From NCBI GenBank assembly GCA_001983455.1, contig LJDB01000050.1, positions 1 through 64,000 of the forward strand: a stretch of 64,000 bases of DNA, given 5' to 3'. The notes under the pieces are model-generated. The model saw only the letters and a program-made list of their open reading frames with translations, was not told where the DNA came from and did no database searches. The DNA is from Candidatus Epulonipiscium fishelsonii. Lineage in GTDB: Bacteria > Bacillota > Clostridia > Lachnospirales > Cellulosilyticaceae. Made by a program: the position numbers and the translations under genes. The number at the start of each line of letters is the position of its first letter. The first letter of the stretch is position 1. Below, in pieces: positions 1 to 8,136 of the stretch.

Positions 1-1247
1 ATAACTTCTAAGCTTGCAAATCATAAGGAAATTAGTGGAGACAATAAAGAATTTCTAAAGCTTGTAAATAGTAAGGTTGATGAATTTAATGAGAAGAAGA
101 ACTCTACTTTAAAAAATAAACAAGAAAAGGGGAAAGGCTTAGACAAAGAACATAAACCAAATGAATATTTTGGAGTTAATCATAAATATTTAGGTTATAA
201 TTTTTTGGAATTTTTATGTCAAAGCGGAGAAGATTATAAAAATTTAATGGCACAAGTAGCTCAACAAACTCTCAAAATATTAGACCAAAATTGGAAATCA
301 TTTTTTGAAAGTATAAAAGATTGGAGCAAAAATAAAAATAAATATACAGGCAAGCCAAGCTTACCAAAGTATAAGCATAAAACTAAAGGAAGATTTAATA
401 TTTGCTTTACAAACCAAAATTGTAAGTTAGAAAATGGATATATTAAATTTCCAAAATGTTTTAACCAATTTAAGTTAAAAACTAAAATAAATAACGGATT
501 ACAGCAAGTTAGAATAATTCCAAAAAATAATAAATATATAATAGAAATAATTTATAAGATAGAAGAACCCTCTTTAAAAGAAGATAATAAAAAATATTTA
601 AGTATAGATATTGGAGTAGATAACTTATTAGCCATAACTACAAACATTGGAACAAAACCAATTATAATAAATGGTAAAGGTCTAAAATCAATAAATAAAT
701 AAATACTATAATAAGAAAAAATCATATTATCAAGAAATCGCAAAAAGAATGAATAATAAACATAATACTAAAAGGTTAACAGGAATTACAAATAAAAGAA
801 ATAACCAAATAGAAAATATGATGCATAAAGCTAGTAGAAAAGTTATAAATATTGCTCTAAAAAATGATGTTTCAGTAATTGTAATAGGAAATAATAAAGA
901 TTGGAAACGAGAAAGCCAACTAAGTAAAGCAGTTAACCAATCATTTGTAGGAATTCCGCATATTAATAGAAAAGATAGAATATAAAGCTAACAATGTTGG
1001 AATAAAAGTAATCTTAATAGAAGAATCTTTTACCAGTGGAACATCATTCTTAGATAATGAAATGCCTACTAAAGAAAATTATAATAAGGCAAGAAGAATA
1101 TATAGAGGTTTATTTAAATCAAACAATGGGATAAAAATAAATGCAGATGTAAATGCTTCATATCAAATACTGAAAAAAGTATTCCCTAAAGCATATGCAG
1201 AGGGGATATGTGGTGTAGGGTTACACCCAATTAGAGTAGCTATTTAA
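1..1247 (+). pseudogene. IS605-family TnpB (OrfB) remnant, frameshifted and cut by the window edge
   Basis: The reading frame is already open at base 1, so the 5' end lies outside the window. The conceptual product is a TnpB RNA-guided nuclease of IS200/IS605 elements. It shows the RuvC-I segment SIDIGVDN (about 602-625), the basic segment after GKGLKSIN, the segment MHKASRKVIN, the RuvC-II glutamate in LIEESFTSGTSFLD (about 1015-1050) and the RuvC-III aspartate in NADVNASYQ (about 1140-1165). The tail GICGVGLHPIRV is typical of the family. Two lesions break it. An extra AAAT unit in a tandem run near 692-708 shifts the frame, and a small deletion near 965-972 shifts it again before IEYKANNVG. 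No intact tnpA accompanies it. The family call is firm and activity is very unlikely. Confidence 0.88.
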
Positions 1248-1318
1248 TCAATAGTGACTAATATACAAAATTTAATAAAAATTTTAATAGATTTTAATCT
1301 TTTTATTATTTTTGATAA

Positions 1319-1597
1319 CCTGATTTAGAAGCCAAAACACTAGTTGAAAACGGACTAAGCAATGTATCTTATGAAGGGATTATAGAAGGATATTTTAATG
1401 TTGATACGATGTCCGATAAAATTTTAGAAAAATTCAATGCATATAAATCACTAGTAACTAAAAAGGAATTAACTGATGCCGAAGTTGTAGAAATATCTAA
1501 ATTAGAAGTTCAACTCAATAATATTCCAGATTTCTTATCTTTGGATATGGCAACAGAGTACAAGAGATTGAAACTAGAGTTTAGATTAAGGGGGTAA
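1319..1597 (+). pseudogene. 3' fragment of an unidentified gene
   Basis: The frame is open from just after a TAA at 1316-1318 to a stop at 1595-1597. An internal ATG at 1409 would give 62 residues, but no good ribosome binding site precedes it. The product is acidic and helical, with segments such as TKKELTDAEVVEISKLE and DMATEYKRLKLEF, and it resembles the C-terminal end of a larger protein. I do not recognise the family. It lies directly behind the TnpB remnant in the same orientation. The simplest reading is that an IS605-type insertion or a deletion removed the front of this gene. Confidence 0.45.
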
Positions 1598-1599
1598 AG

Positions 1600-1633
1600 A
1601 AAAAGCTTAGACATAAATATATCTAAGCTTTTT
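1600..1633. terminator. bidirectional terminator between converging genes
   Basis: The arms AAAAAGCTTAGA (1600-1611) and TCTAAGCTTTTT (1622-1633) are perfect complements around a 10-nt loop. There are A and T runs on both sides. It separates the truncated + strand gene from tctA, which ends at 1646 on the - strand. Confidence 0.85.
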
Positions 1634-1645
1634 CAATATAAAACG

Positions 1646-3109
1646 TTATGATTTCTTTATCCTTCTTATGAATGGCCAAAATAGCGTTAATATAGTCATA
1701 ATAAAGAAGAAAATGGAAATAGGTGATTGAACAAAAGTGTTCCAAGCACCGCCAGACATTAATAGAGCCCTCTTAAAATGACTCTCAGCCAAAGGTCCAA
1801 GAATTAGACCTAATACCGCAGGTGAAGTTGGAACGTCTAGTTTATTTAAAAAGTATCCCACTATGCCAAAGGCTGTCATCACTCCAACGTCAAACAAGTT
1901 CATGTTTATAGCGTAAGAGCCTACTACACATAAAATCATAATAATAGGCGTTAAAACTGTTTTAGGTATAGCTAAAATTTTAGTAAACAACTTAATACAA
2001 GATAGTCCCATTATAAGCATCACTATGTTAGCTAAAATTAATCCGCTAAATATTGTGTACATCAAAACTTTATTTTCGCTAAATAGCATTGGTCCAGGTT
2101 GTAAGCCTTGAATAGTCAGTGCCCCAATCATAATAGCAGCTGTAGCATCTCCAGGAATACCTAGTGTTAGCATCGGTATCATTGCCCCACCTGTAACTCC
2201 ATTGTTTCCACCTTCAGCAGCCGCAATTGCATCAGGAATACCTGTGCCAAATTTTTCGGGATATTTGGAAAATCTTTTAGCTTCATTATATGAAACAAAA
2301 GCTCCAATATCAGCACCTGCCCCAGGGACAATTCCAATAAATGTTCCTAAAAGACCAGAGAAAGGTGCAACTTTTAAGATAGTCTTCAAATCATTCATTG
2401 TAGGTAATGCACGGTCAATTTTTTGTTCAACGTTATCGTTTTTTCTAATTTCTTCAACGCTAATGAACGCTTGTGACATAGCAAAAAGCCCAATCATTAC
2501 AGGGATAAATGAAACACCTGAAAGCAAGTTTACATTTCCGTTTGTAAAACGAGTGTATCCTGTAATATTATCCATTCCTACCATTGCTACCAATAACCCA
2601 ATGCATCCACAAAGCAATCCCTTTGCCATAGAGTTACCCGATACACTAGAGATTATAGATAGTCCAAACACTGCCAGCATAAAAAATTCTGGTGAACTAA
2701 ATTTTAAAGCCAAGTTTGCAAGTTGTGGTGATATTAACATTAATAATATGCAACTTATAATTCCTCCAATAAATGATGAAACTGTTGCAATTCCAAGTGC
2801 ACGGCCACCTTCTCCTCTTTGAGAAAAGGCGTATCCATCAAGAGCAGTTGCAGCTGATGCTGGAGTTCCAGGGGTTTTTAATAAAATAGCTGAAACAGAG
2901 CCCCCGTAAATTGCTCCAATGTATATTCCTAGTAATAACAACATACCAGCCGAAGCTTCCATCCCAAATGTTATTGGCAAAAGTAAGGCCACTCCCATTG
3001 TAGCCGTCAGCCCTGGAAGTGCCCCAATGCATATTCCACTACCAACACCCAAAATAATATACATTATAATTTCAGGATTAAATACCGCAGTTAATACTTC
3101 TGTAACCAT
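1646..3109 (-). CDS. tctA: Tripartite tricarboxylate transporter large permease TctA
   Basis: This 487-residue, very hydrophobic protein is the large membrane subunit of a TTT-family secondary transporter driven by an ion gradient. It shows the two family glycine/proline motifs, one in each half: GALPGLTATMGVALLLP at about residues 29-45 and GIVPGAGADIGAF near residue 260. About twelve membrane segments are apparent, and the length matches the family. The ATG is preceded by AAGGAGGAGG on the - strand. It is the last gene of a tctC-tctB-tctA operon, 78 nt after tctB, and it ends at the shared terminator at 1600-1633. The substrate cannot be read from sequence; citrate, other tricarboxylates or aromatic acids are known for relatives. 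Confidence 0.95.
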   Translation of the reverse strand: MVTEVLTAVFNPEIIMYIILGVGSGICIGALPGLTATMGVALLLPITFGMEASAGMLLLLGIYIGAIYGGSVSAILLKTPGTPASAATALDGYAFSQRGEGGRALGIATVSSFIGGIISCILLMLISPQLANLALKFSSPEFFMLAVFGLSIISSVSGNSMAKGLLCGCIGLLVAMVGMDNITGYTRFTNGNVNLLSGVSFIPVMIGLFAMSQAFISVEEIRKNDNVEQKIDRALPTMNDLKTILKVAPFSGLLGTFIGIVPGAGADIGAFVSYNEAKRFSKYPEKFGTGIPDAIAAAEGGNNGVTGGAMIPMLTLGIPGDATAAIMIGALTIQGLQPGPMLFSENKVLMYTIFSGLILANIVMLIMGLSCIKLFTKILAIPKTVLTPIIMILCVVGSYAINMNLFDVGVMTAFGIVGYFLNKLDVPTSPAVLGLILGPLAESHFKRALLMSGGAWNTFVQSPISIFFFIMTILTLFWPFIRRIKKS

Positions 3110-3187
3110 TATATCCTCCTCCTTATTATATTAAGATTGATTCGCAGGAGTACTTCTTGTGCTCTCATATGTACTGTGTTTCACTAG

Positions 3188-3631
3188 TTATATTAAAATT
3201 CCAAAATTCATTGGCACATTCAAAAATTCACTAAATACAAGATATACTAGGCCAACAAATACTACTGAAATAACTGCGTTCTTAATAGGGCTCCCTTTTT
3301 GAAACCATTGCACCATAAGCGTCATAAAAATAACTGATGTAACAACAAATCCAACTTGACCCAATATAACAATGTATGCAACAACCGCTATCATACTTAT
3401 ATATGCCTCAATTGCTCCACTATTTTTCCAAGGAATTTTAATGTCTTCCATTTTTAGACTACTAAAAATGATAGCAACACATGCCGCTAACATTAAAATT
3501 GAAATTATTATTGGAAATACCCCTGGTCCAGGAACTCCATCTTTGCCCGCTGGAAATGTTAAAGCAACAGATATTACATATATTGAAATAGCAGAACATA
3601 TTCCAGAAAGTATAAAGTTTGCTTTTTTCAT
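3188..3631 (-). CDS. tctB: Tripartite tricarboxylate transporter small permease TctB
   Basis: A 147-residue protein with four predicted membrane helices, as expected for the small TctB subunit. The N-terminal half carries the family pattern of a first helix, a short loop with GPGVFP, and a second helix (FPIIISILMLAACVAIIF). It lies between tctC and tctA, in the canonical C-B-A order. A GGTGGTG ribosome binding site precedes the ATG. TctB sequences diverge strongly, so the call leans on size, topology and position as well as motif. Confidence 0.92.
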   Translation of the reverse strand: MKKANFILSGICSAISIYVISVALTFPAGKDGVPGPGVFPIIISILMLAACVAIIFSSLKMEDIKIPWKNSGAIEAYISMIAVVAYIVILGQVGFVVTSVIFMTLMVQWFQKGSPIKNAVISVVFVGLVYLVFSEFLNVPMNFGILI

Positions 3632-3649
3632 GTTTTCACCACCTGTTTA

Positions 3650-4609
3650 TTATTGTCCTAATCCTAGTGCAGGAATTAGTTCTCCAAACAATTCATATTC
3701 ACTTGCTAGTTGTGCTTTGAAAGTTTCTCCATCAGCTACATCAATATTTAAATTATTGTTGTTCATAAATTCAACAAATCCTGGTGCTGTTGCTGCTTCA
3801 GCAAAAATTTCTGATACTTTGCTTACAATTCCTGGGTCAGTTTCAGCAGGAACTGCAAGACCTCTCCATGTACCAATTGAAACGTCGTAGCCTTCTTCGA
3901 TTGCTGTTGGAACATCTGGCAAGTTTTCTAGTCTTTCTGGTGCAAGAACAGCTAGGACTTTAAAATCTCCAGAATTTACTTGAGCAGATACTTCTGCATA
4001 CGAAACGGAAACAGCATCGATATGTCCGCCTAGTAAAGACGTTATAGCAGGAGCCGCTCCATCAAATGGAATATGAGTAAATTCAACACCTGCTTCTTGT
4101 GCAAGTCCAGCTGCAGCCAAGTGCCAAATTGCTCCTACACCAGAGTTACCAATTTGAATTTCCTCAGTTTTGGCCACTTCCAATAGGTCATCTAACGTAT
4201 TGTATGGAGAGTCTGTTGGCACAGTAATTGCAGAATAATCAGCGTTTAGCCTAAGTACTGGTTCAAACATATCATGGGATAAACTAACTTCACTAGTGTG
4301 AGGTACCGTTACAAGTTCAACTGTAATCATAGTGACTACACTACCATCTTTAGCTGAGTTTGCTCCTCCAATCATGCCAACTGCCCCAGAGCCTCCAGCC
4401 TTATTTTCAACTGCAATTCCTTCTGTAAAACTTTCTTTTGCCGCATCTGCGATAGCTCTCGCACACAAGTCTGTTCCGCCACCTGCTGCAAATGGTACAA
4501 TTAAACTTACTGATTTGTCTGGATATGTTTCAGCAGTGGTTTCTCCTCCACTACAACCAATAAGTCCCAAACATAAAGATAAACATAGTGTTTTAGCTAA
4601 AAATTTCAT
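3650..4609 (-). CDS. tctC: TctC-type extracytoplasmic solute-binding lipoprotein
   Basis: This 319-residue substrate-binding protein of the TTT transporter begins with a lipoprotein signal peptide. The lipobox LIGC puts the lipidated cysteine at residue 19. The mature protein follows the Bug/TctC pattern: YPDKSVSLIVPFAAGGGTD at the start (the loop that binds the carboxylate), then VENKAGGSGAVGM, and later VSYAEVSAQVNSGDFKVLAVL. Start choice is clear, with AAGGGGG spaced correctly before the ATG. It is the first gene of the operon. Upstream lie a 27-bp perfect inverted repeat (4657-4683) and a copy of the 37-bp palindrome. Confidence 0.95.
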   Translation of the reverse strand: MKFLAKTLCLSLCLGLIGCSGGETTAETYPDKSVSLIVPFAAGGGTDLCARAIADAAKESFTEGIAVENKAGGSGAVGMIGGANSAKDGSVVTMITVELVTVPHTSEVSLSHDMFEPVLRLNADYSAITVPTDSPYNTLDDLLEVAKTEEIQIGNSGVGAIWHLAAAGLAQEAGVEFTHIPFDGAAPAITSLLGGHIDAVSVSYAEVSAQVNSGDFKVLAVLAPERLENLPDVPTAIEEGYDVSIGTWRGLAVPAETDPGIVSKVSEIFAEAATAPGFVEFMNNNNLNIDVADGETFKAQLASEYELFGELIPALGLGQ

Positions 4610-4656
4610 AAAATTCCCCCTTAATTATGCAGGACATAAAATCTTATTGTCCAATA

Positions 4657-4683
4657 ATATTATTTTATTCAATAAAATAATAT
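4657..4683. promoter_or_regulatory. 27-bp perfect inverted repeat, candidate tctC operator
   Basis: The arms ATATTATTTTATT and AATAAAATAATAT flank a single C. The site sits 48-74 bp upstream of the tctC start codon, in the 5' region of the operon. Its size and position suit a dimeric repressor or activator. It could instead be a weak hairpin in the leader, since the arms are pure A/T. Confidence 0.4.
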
Positions 4684-4719
4684 AGAGAACAAGGTATTTA
4701 AAATTTTTCAATATAACGG

Positions 4720-4756
4720 ATAACAGATTTACTCACGTTGTTCCTAAATCCGTTAT
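4720..4756 (-). repeat. 37-bp dispersed palindromic repeat, copy 1
   Basis: Read on the - strand it starts ATAACGGATTTAGGAACA, continues with ACGTGAG, and ends TAAATCTGTTAT. The 12-bp arms pair with one A.C mismatch around a 13-nt centre. Centre and arms match copies at 14196 and 58390, so it is a mobile or amplified sequence and not a simple terminator. Confidence 0.75.
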
Positions 4757-4917
4757 CACGAATAAGAACACGAATGTTATAATTGTTTTTGCAATATATT
4801 TTAAGGAGGGGGAGTGTAAAATTAAAGAGGTTCATACACATATGGTTTTTCAATATTAAGTTGAACATAGAACACTAGATGGGGAATATATTATCAAGAA
4901 AGTTAGGAGATGATTCT

Positions 4918-5370
4918 ATGAAAATCGTAGAAACACCTTGGAATGTAGCATATAAGTTTTTATTGTTTATATTTGGCATGCCGTTTTTTTCAGTAGGCTT
5001 AATAATGCTAATTATATTCGAAGAAAGTGAGGCACTCATATTAAATGGTGTTTTATGGATAGTTTTAGCTGTCGGATTTAAAATTAAAAACATTTATAAT
5101 GAACGTGAACTTGAAAGATTTAAAAAAGAAGACCTTTGTTATGAGGGTACAATGATAAATATAATTCCTTCGCATTGGGTTAGGATTGGAAATTACATAA
5201 CAGCATGTGTCGAATGTAGTTATAAGACTGACAAAGGTGATTGTGTAGTTAAGAGTGGATATTATCTCTTATCTCCTTTTGATACAAAAGAAAATTTATG
5301 CCCAAAAATATATGTCAATAGAGATAATTTTGACGAGTCTATTGTTGAGCTTTTCAGAAGAGATAATTAA
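4918..5370 (+). CDS. Small membrane protein of unknown function
   Basis: I do not recognise this 150-residue protein. The chosen ATG at 4918 has AGGAGA seven bases upstream; an ATG at 4879 has no such site. Residues 8-30 and 34-52 form two hydrophobic segments (FLLFIFGMPFFSVGLIMLIIF, then LILNGVLWIVLAVGF). A charged linker (NIYNERELERFKKED) and a soluble C-terminal domain of about 90 residues follow, with several aromatic residues and three cysteines. The hairpin-plus-domain layout resembles small DUF3592-like membrane proteins, but I see no decisive motif. It stands alone between tctC and the kinase. Confidence 0.6.
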   Translation: MKIVETPWNVAYKFLLFIFGMPFFSVGLIMLIIFEESEALILNGVLWIVLAVGFKIKNIYNERELERFKKEDLCYEGTMINIIPSHWVRIGNYITACVECSYKTDKGDCVVKSGYYLLSPFDTKENLCPKIYVNRDNFDESIVELFRRDN

Positions 5371-5516
5371 TCTGATATAACGATTAAATTCCCCTGTTTT
5401 ATAAATATTCGTACATTCGTATTGGATATACAAAAAATTCCTAGCAAAATACAATCAACTAGCTTATAATATTTAAATCAAGCAAGTTAATATATGTAAC
5501 GAAGGAGAATGTATTT

Positions 5517-6509
5517 ATGGGATATTATATAATAATAGATAGTGGAACAACAAACACTAGGATAAAACTTTTAGATGAACAAGCCAATATATTATATACT
5601 TATTCAGACAAAGTTGGAGTAAAAAATACAGCCGTTGATGGAAATAACAACGCTCTTAAAGATACTGTTGCTAAAGGCATTAAACATGTTATGGATAAGA
5701 ACAATCTAACCAATGCTGACATAATAAAAATTGGGGCATCTGGAATGATTACTTCAGACCTTGGATTATGCGAAGTTCCTCATCAAGAAGCACCTGTTGG
5801 AATTGAAGACTTGCGAAATGGTTCAAAAACTATCATATTAAAGGATATAACAGATTTGCCGATAACGTTCATTTCAGGAGTTAAAAATAACGTCAGTGAA
5901 GTAACGTTGGATAATGTTCAAATGATGGATATTATGAGAGGCGAAGAAGTAGAAACAATTGCAATGTTGCAAGAACTTGAAAAAGATAGAGAATATCTTT
6001 TCATTTTACCAGGTTCACATACTAAATTTATTAAAATAAATGATAAAGGCCAAATTGCTGGTTGTGTTACTACGCTTGCGGGAGAACTGCTGGAAGTAAT
6101 TACGCAAAATACAATCTTATCAGCAGCCGTAGATAAAAAATTCTTGAGTCCCGACTTATATAATGAAAAAATACTATTAAAAGGATATGAAAATTCTAAA
6201 GAAGTAGGGATGACTAGAGCTCTATTTTCTACTAGAATTTTAAACCGATTTGTTACTTCTGATGCAGCTGATTGTGCAAACTATTTATTAGGCATTGTAT
6301 TAGCTAGTGATTTGGGAACAATTAAAAGTAGTAAAGTTTTGGACGTGTCTTCACATACAACAGTGGTTGTTGCTGGAAAAGAACCTTTGAAAAAAGCTAT
6401 AATTTATTTACTTAAACAAGAAGGCTATTTTGATAATATAATTGAGTTAGAAAACTTTGACGATGCAAATATGTCGGCTAAAGGCGTATTTCATTTAATA
6501 AAAAATTAA
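5517..6509 (+). CDS. 2-dehydro-3-deoxygalactonokinase (DgoK) family kinase
   Basis: This 330-residue ASKHA-fold kinase belongs to the DgoK family, which phosphorylates 2-keto-3-deoxy-sugar acids with ATP. The N-terminal phosphate loop is DSGTTNTRIK (residues 8-17). Further family signatures are GMITSDLGLCEVPH, the stretch IMRGEEVE, LPGSHTKFI (about residues 165-173) and VTTLAGELLEVI. AAGGAG precedes the ATG. No KDPG-type aldolase or dehydratase lies beside it, so the substrate is open; members of the family are often found with carboxylate or sugar-acid transporters such as the adjacent TctCBA. It appears to be monocistronic. Confidence 0.85.
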   Translation: MGYYIIIDSGTTNTRIKLLDEQANILYTYSDKVGVKNTAVDGNNNALKDTVAKGIKHVMDKNNLTNADIIKIGASGMITSDLGLCEVPHQEAPVGIEDLRNGSKTIILKDITDLPITFISGVKNNVSEVTLDNVQMMDIMRGEEVETIAMLQELEKDREYLFILPGSHTKFIKINDKGQIAGCVTTLAGELLEVITQNTILSAAVDKKFLSPDLYNEKILLKGYENSKEVGMTRALFSTRILNRFVTSDAADCANYLLGIVLASDLGTIKSSKVLDVSSHTTVVVAGKEPLKKAIIYLLKQEGYFDNIIELENFDDANMSAKGVFHLIKN

Positions 6510-7155
6510 TTTTACAGCAAAAAGAAGCCTAAAGCAATTTCTTTAGAGCTAATTAATAGAAGAGTCTGTTTATAATCTCTCATTATTATTAAAAATCTAT
6601 GTAATAGTGAATATAATCAAATACTATATTTACTATTTGTTATGTATGTGGGATAATTAACAAATGTTGAATGCTATTAACAAGAGCTTAGAACTTGTTG
6701 TTTATTATCCAAATATTAAGTTTTGTATAGAGATTATAAACAGTATTATTCTAGTTTATAACTACCACGGCCATGGTCTTCTATTGCTCAAATGATAGGA
6801 CAAGACCTTGGGTCTTTCCTTATCATAAATTATATTAATAAATTTAAAGTTTTTTTATTTTTAGTATGGTTTCATTTGGCTTCATATGTCTTCTGTCATA
6901 TATATATTGTGGCTACTGTTTATATTGGTATAAGCAACATAACTTTAGAGTAAGTTTATATAAGCCGGCTTGTACTTCCATTAATTAAATTATATACTGC
7001 TTTAAAATGAAATGCTATTGACAAAATAGCCTAGTATAAAAATTTCACTAGTGCATTGTTGCTATATTCAAATTTTATCTATACGGAATATCAGATTATG
7101 TCTAGTAACTTTATATGTCAACTACTTTGTACATAAAAAATTAGGAGGACTAACT
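6510..7155. other. 646-bp gene-free region with nested inverted repeats
   Basis: No coding frame is convincing here. The main structure is a 176-bp segment at 6567-6742 bounded by 14-bp perfect inverted repeats. Downstream, AAGACCTTGGGTCTT near 6802-6816 forms a stem in a GATAGG...CTTATC frame and could end a transcript. The last 130 bases lead into the CPBP protease gene. Confidence 0.55.
6567..6742. repeat. MITE-like or structured-RNA segment with nested inverted repeats
   Basis: TGTTTATAATCTCT at 6567-6580 is matched exactly in inverse by AGAGATTATAAACA at 6729-6742. Inside it, GGATAATTAACAA near 6652 pairs with TTGTTTATTATCC near 6699-6711 (one mismatch), and AACAAG pairs with CTTGTT at the centre. 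The layout suits a small non-autonomous element or a folded RNA. It encodes no protein that I can see. Confidence 0.5.
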
Positions 7156-7815
7156 TTGAAATACTATATTACATCAATAGTAATAATAAATTGTGTTATA
7201 ATGGGCATAGTTGACGCAATAATTACACCACAATATTTTATAAAATCCTTTATTAAGGTATTGCTTTTTACCATAGTACCGCTTATTTTCTATGTCAAAA
7301 GTAAAGATACTAGTTTAAAAACTATGTTTACTCCAAAAAAGAACGGGATAATAACCTCTTTAGTTATAGGGGTTATTATATTTGTTGCAATTATAGCATC
7401 ATATTTTGGGTTTAAAAATATATTTGACTTTAGCAACATAACGGCATCTTTAACACAAGACATAGGTGTAAACCTAGATAATTTTATACTTGTCTTTTTA
7501 TATATCAACTTTATTAATTCCTTCTTGGAAGAATTCTTCTTTAGAGGTTTTGCGTTTTTAACTTTAAAAAGATATACTACAAAAAAATTTAGCTATGTGT
7601 TTAGTTCACTGACTTTTTCCTTATATCATATAGCTATGATATTTACGTGGGTGTCACCTGTTCTTGTGACTCTTGCTGTTGTAGGATTATTTATAGGTGG
7701 AGTAATATTTGACTATATAAATGATAGGTATGAAAATATATATGCTTCGTGGATTATTCATATGTTTGCAAATTTAGGTATAAATACAGTAGGCTTCATA
7801 TTGTTTACGGGGTGA
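7156..7815 (+). CDS. CPBP family intramembrane glutamic endopeptidase
   Basis: This 219-residue polytopic membrane protein belongs to the CPBP (CAAX protease / bacteriocin-processing, Abi) family. The three catalytic motifs are present: EEFFFR (motif 1, EExxxR), FSLYH (motif 2, FxxxH) and HMFAN (motif 3, HxxxN), each at the end of a hydrophobic helix. I chose the TTG at 7156 because a perfect AGGAGG lies seven bases upstream; the frame stays open upstream to an ATG at 7051 without such a site. Relatives process prenylated proteins or confer bacteriocin self-immunity, but no bacteriocin gene is visible beside it. It is followed by a strong terminator at 7892. Confidence 0.88.
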   Translation: MKYYITSIVIINCVIMGIVDAIITPQYFIKSFIKVLLFTIVPLIFYVKSKDTSLKTMFTPKKNGIITSLVIGVIIFVAIIASYFGFKNIFDFSNITASLTQDIGVNLDNFILVFLYINFINSFLEEFFFRGFAFLTLKRYTTKKFSYVFSSLTFSLYHIAMIFTWVSPVLVTLAVVGLFIGGVIFDYINDRYENIYASWIIHMFANLGINTVGFILFTG

Positions 7816-7891
7816 TTTTGCGTAATTAATTGATATTATGAATAATTAGATGTGCTACAAATCGAAATTTATTAAAAATTAAGTGTCTCTT

Positions 7892-7925
7892 AGAGCCTAG
7901 TGCATATGCATTGGGCTCTTTTACA
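7892..7925 (+). terminator. Rho-independent terminator after the CPBP protease gene
   Basis: AGAGCC and GGCTCT flank an inner palindrome, TGCATATGCA, and a T run follows the second arm. Confidence 0.8.
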
Positions 7926-8031
7926 TGAATATCGTGTCAATTATACTTATGCTAATTATGATATTTATTTTTTGGATATGAATAAATATTTAAAATTTAT
8001 ACAATATCATTAAATTTTTGATTAACAACTA

Positions 8032-8060
8032 TTGACATTAGGTAAATTTTTGTATATCAT
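8032..8060 (+). promoter_or_regulatory. Sigma-A-type promoter of the dctPQM operon
   Basis: A perfect -35 TTGACA (8032-8037) and TATCAT (8055-8060) are separated by 17 bp. They lie 77 bp upstream of the dctP ATG. No -24/-12 sigma-54 motif was found here, although rpoN and an activator lie nearby. Confidence 0.65.
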
Positions 8061-8136
8061 GTTTTATATACATTACATAATCAATACTAATTTTAGTCAA
8101 ATATTAAAATAAAAAAAGAATAGAGAGGCTATATTC

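Larger units (their letters stand above)
4610..4917. promoter_or_regulatory. Divergent intergenic region upstream of tctC
   Basis: This 308-bp region between divergent genes holds no credible ORF. It contains the perfect inverted repeat at 4657-4683 and the 37-bp dispersed palindrome at 4720-4756. Next to the latter, ATAACGGATAACAGATTTA (4713-4731) is a partial duplication of its arm. I could not settle on one promoter, because the AT content gives many weak -10 matches. The region must hold the start signals for tctC (-) and the small membrane protein at 4918 (+). Confidence 0.4.
7816..8136. other. Intergenic region: terminator and dctP promoter
   Basis: A 321-bp gap without a gene. It holds the terminator at 7892-7925 and the sigma-A-type promoter at 8032-8060. 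I see nothing else in it. Confidence 0.6.

Noticed and set aside
2202-2822. Long + strand frame opposite tctA
   Set aside because: It is antisense to a well-supported permease and its composition mirrors that gene.
4217-4232. Perfect sigma-54 consensus TGGCAC-N5-TTGCA on the + strand
   Set aside because: It lies inside tctC in antisense orientation, with no + strand gene until 4918 and no enhancer context. A chance match is likelier.
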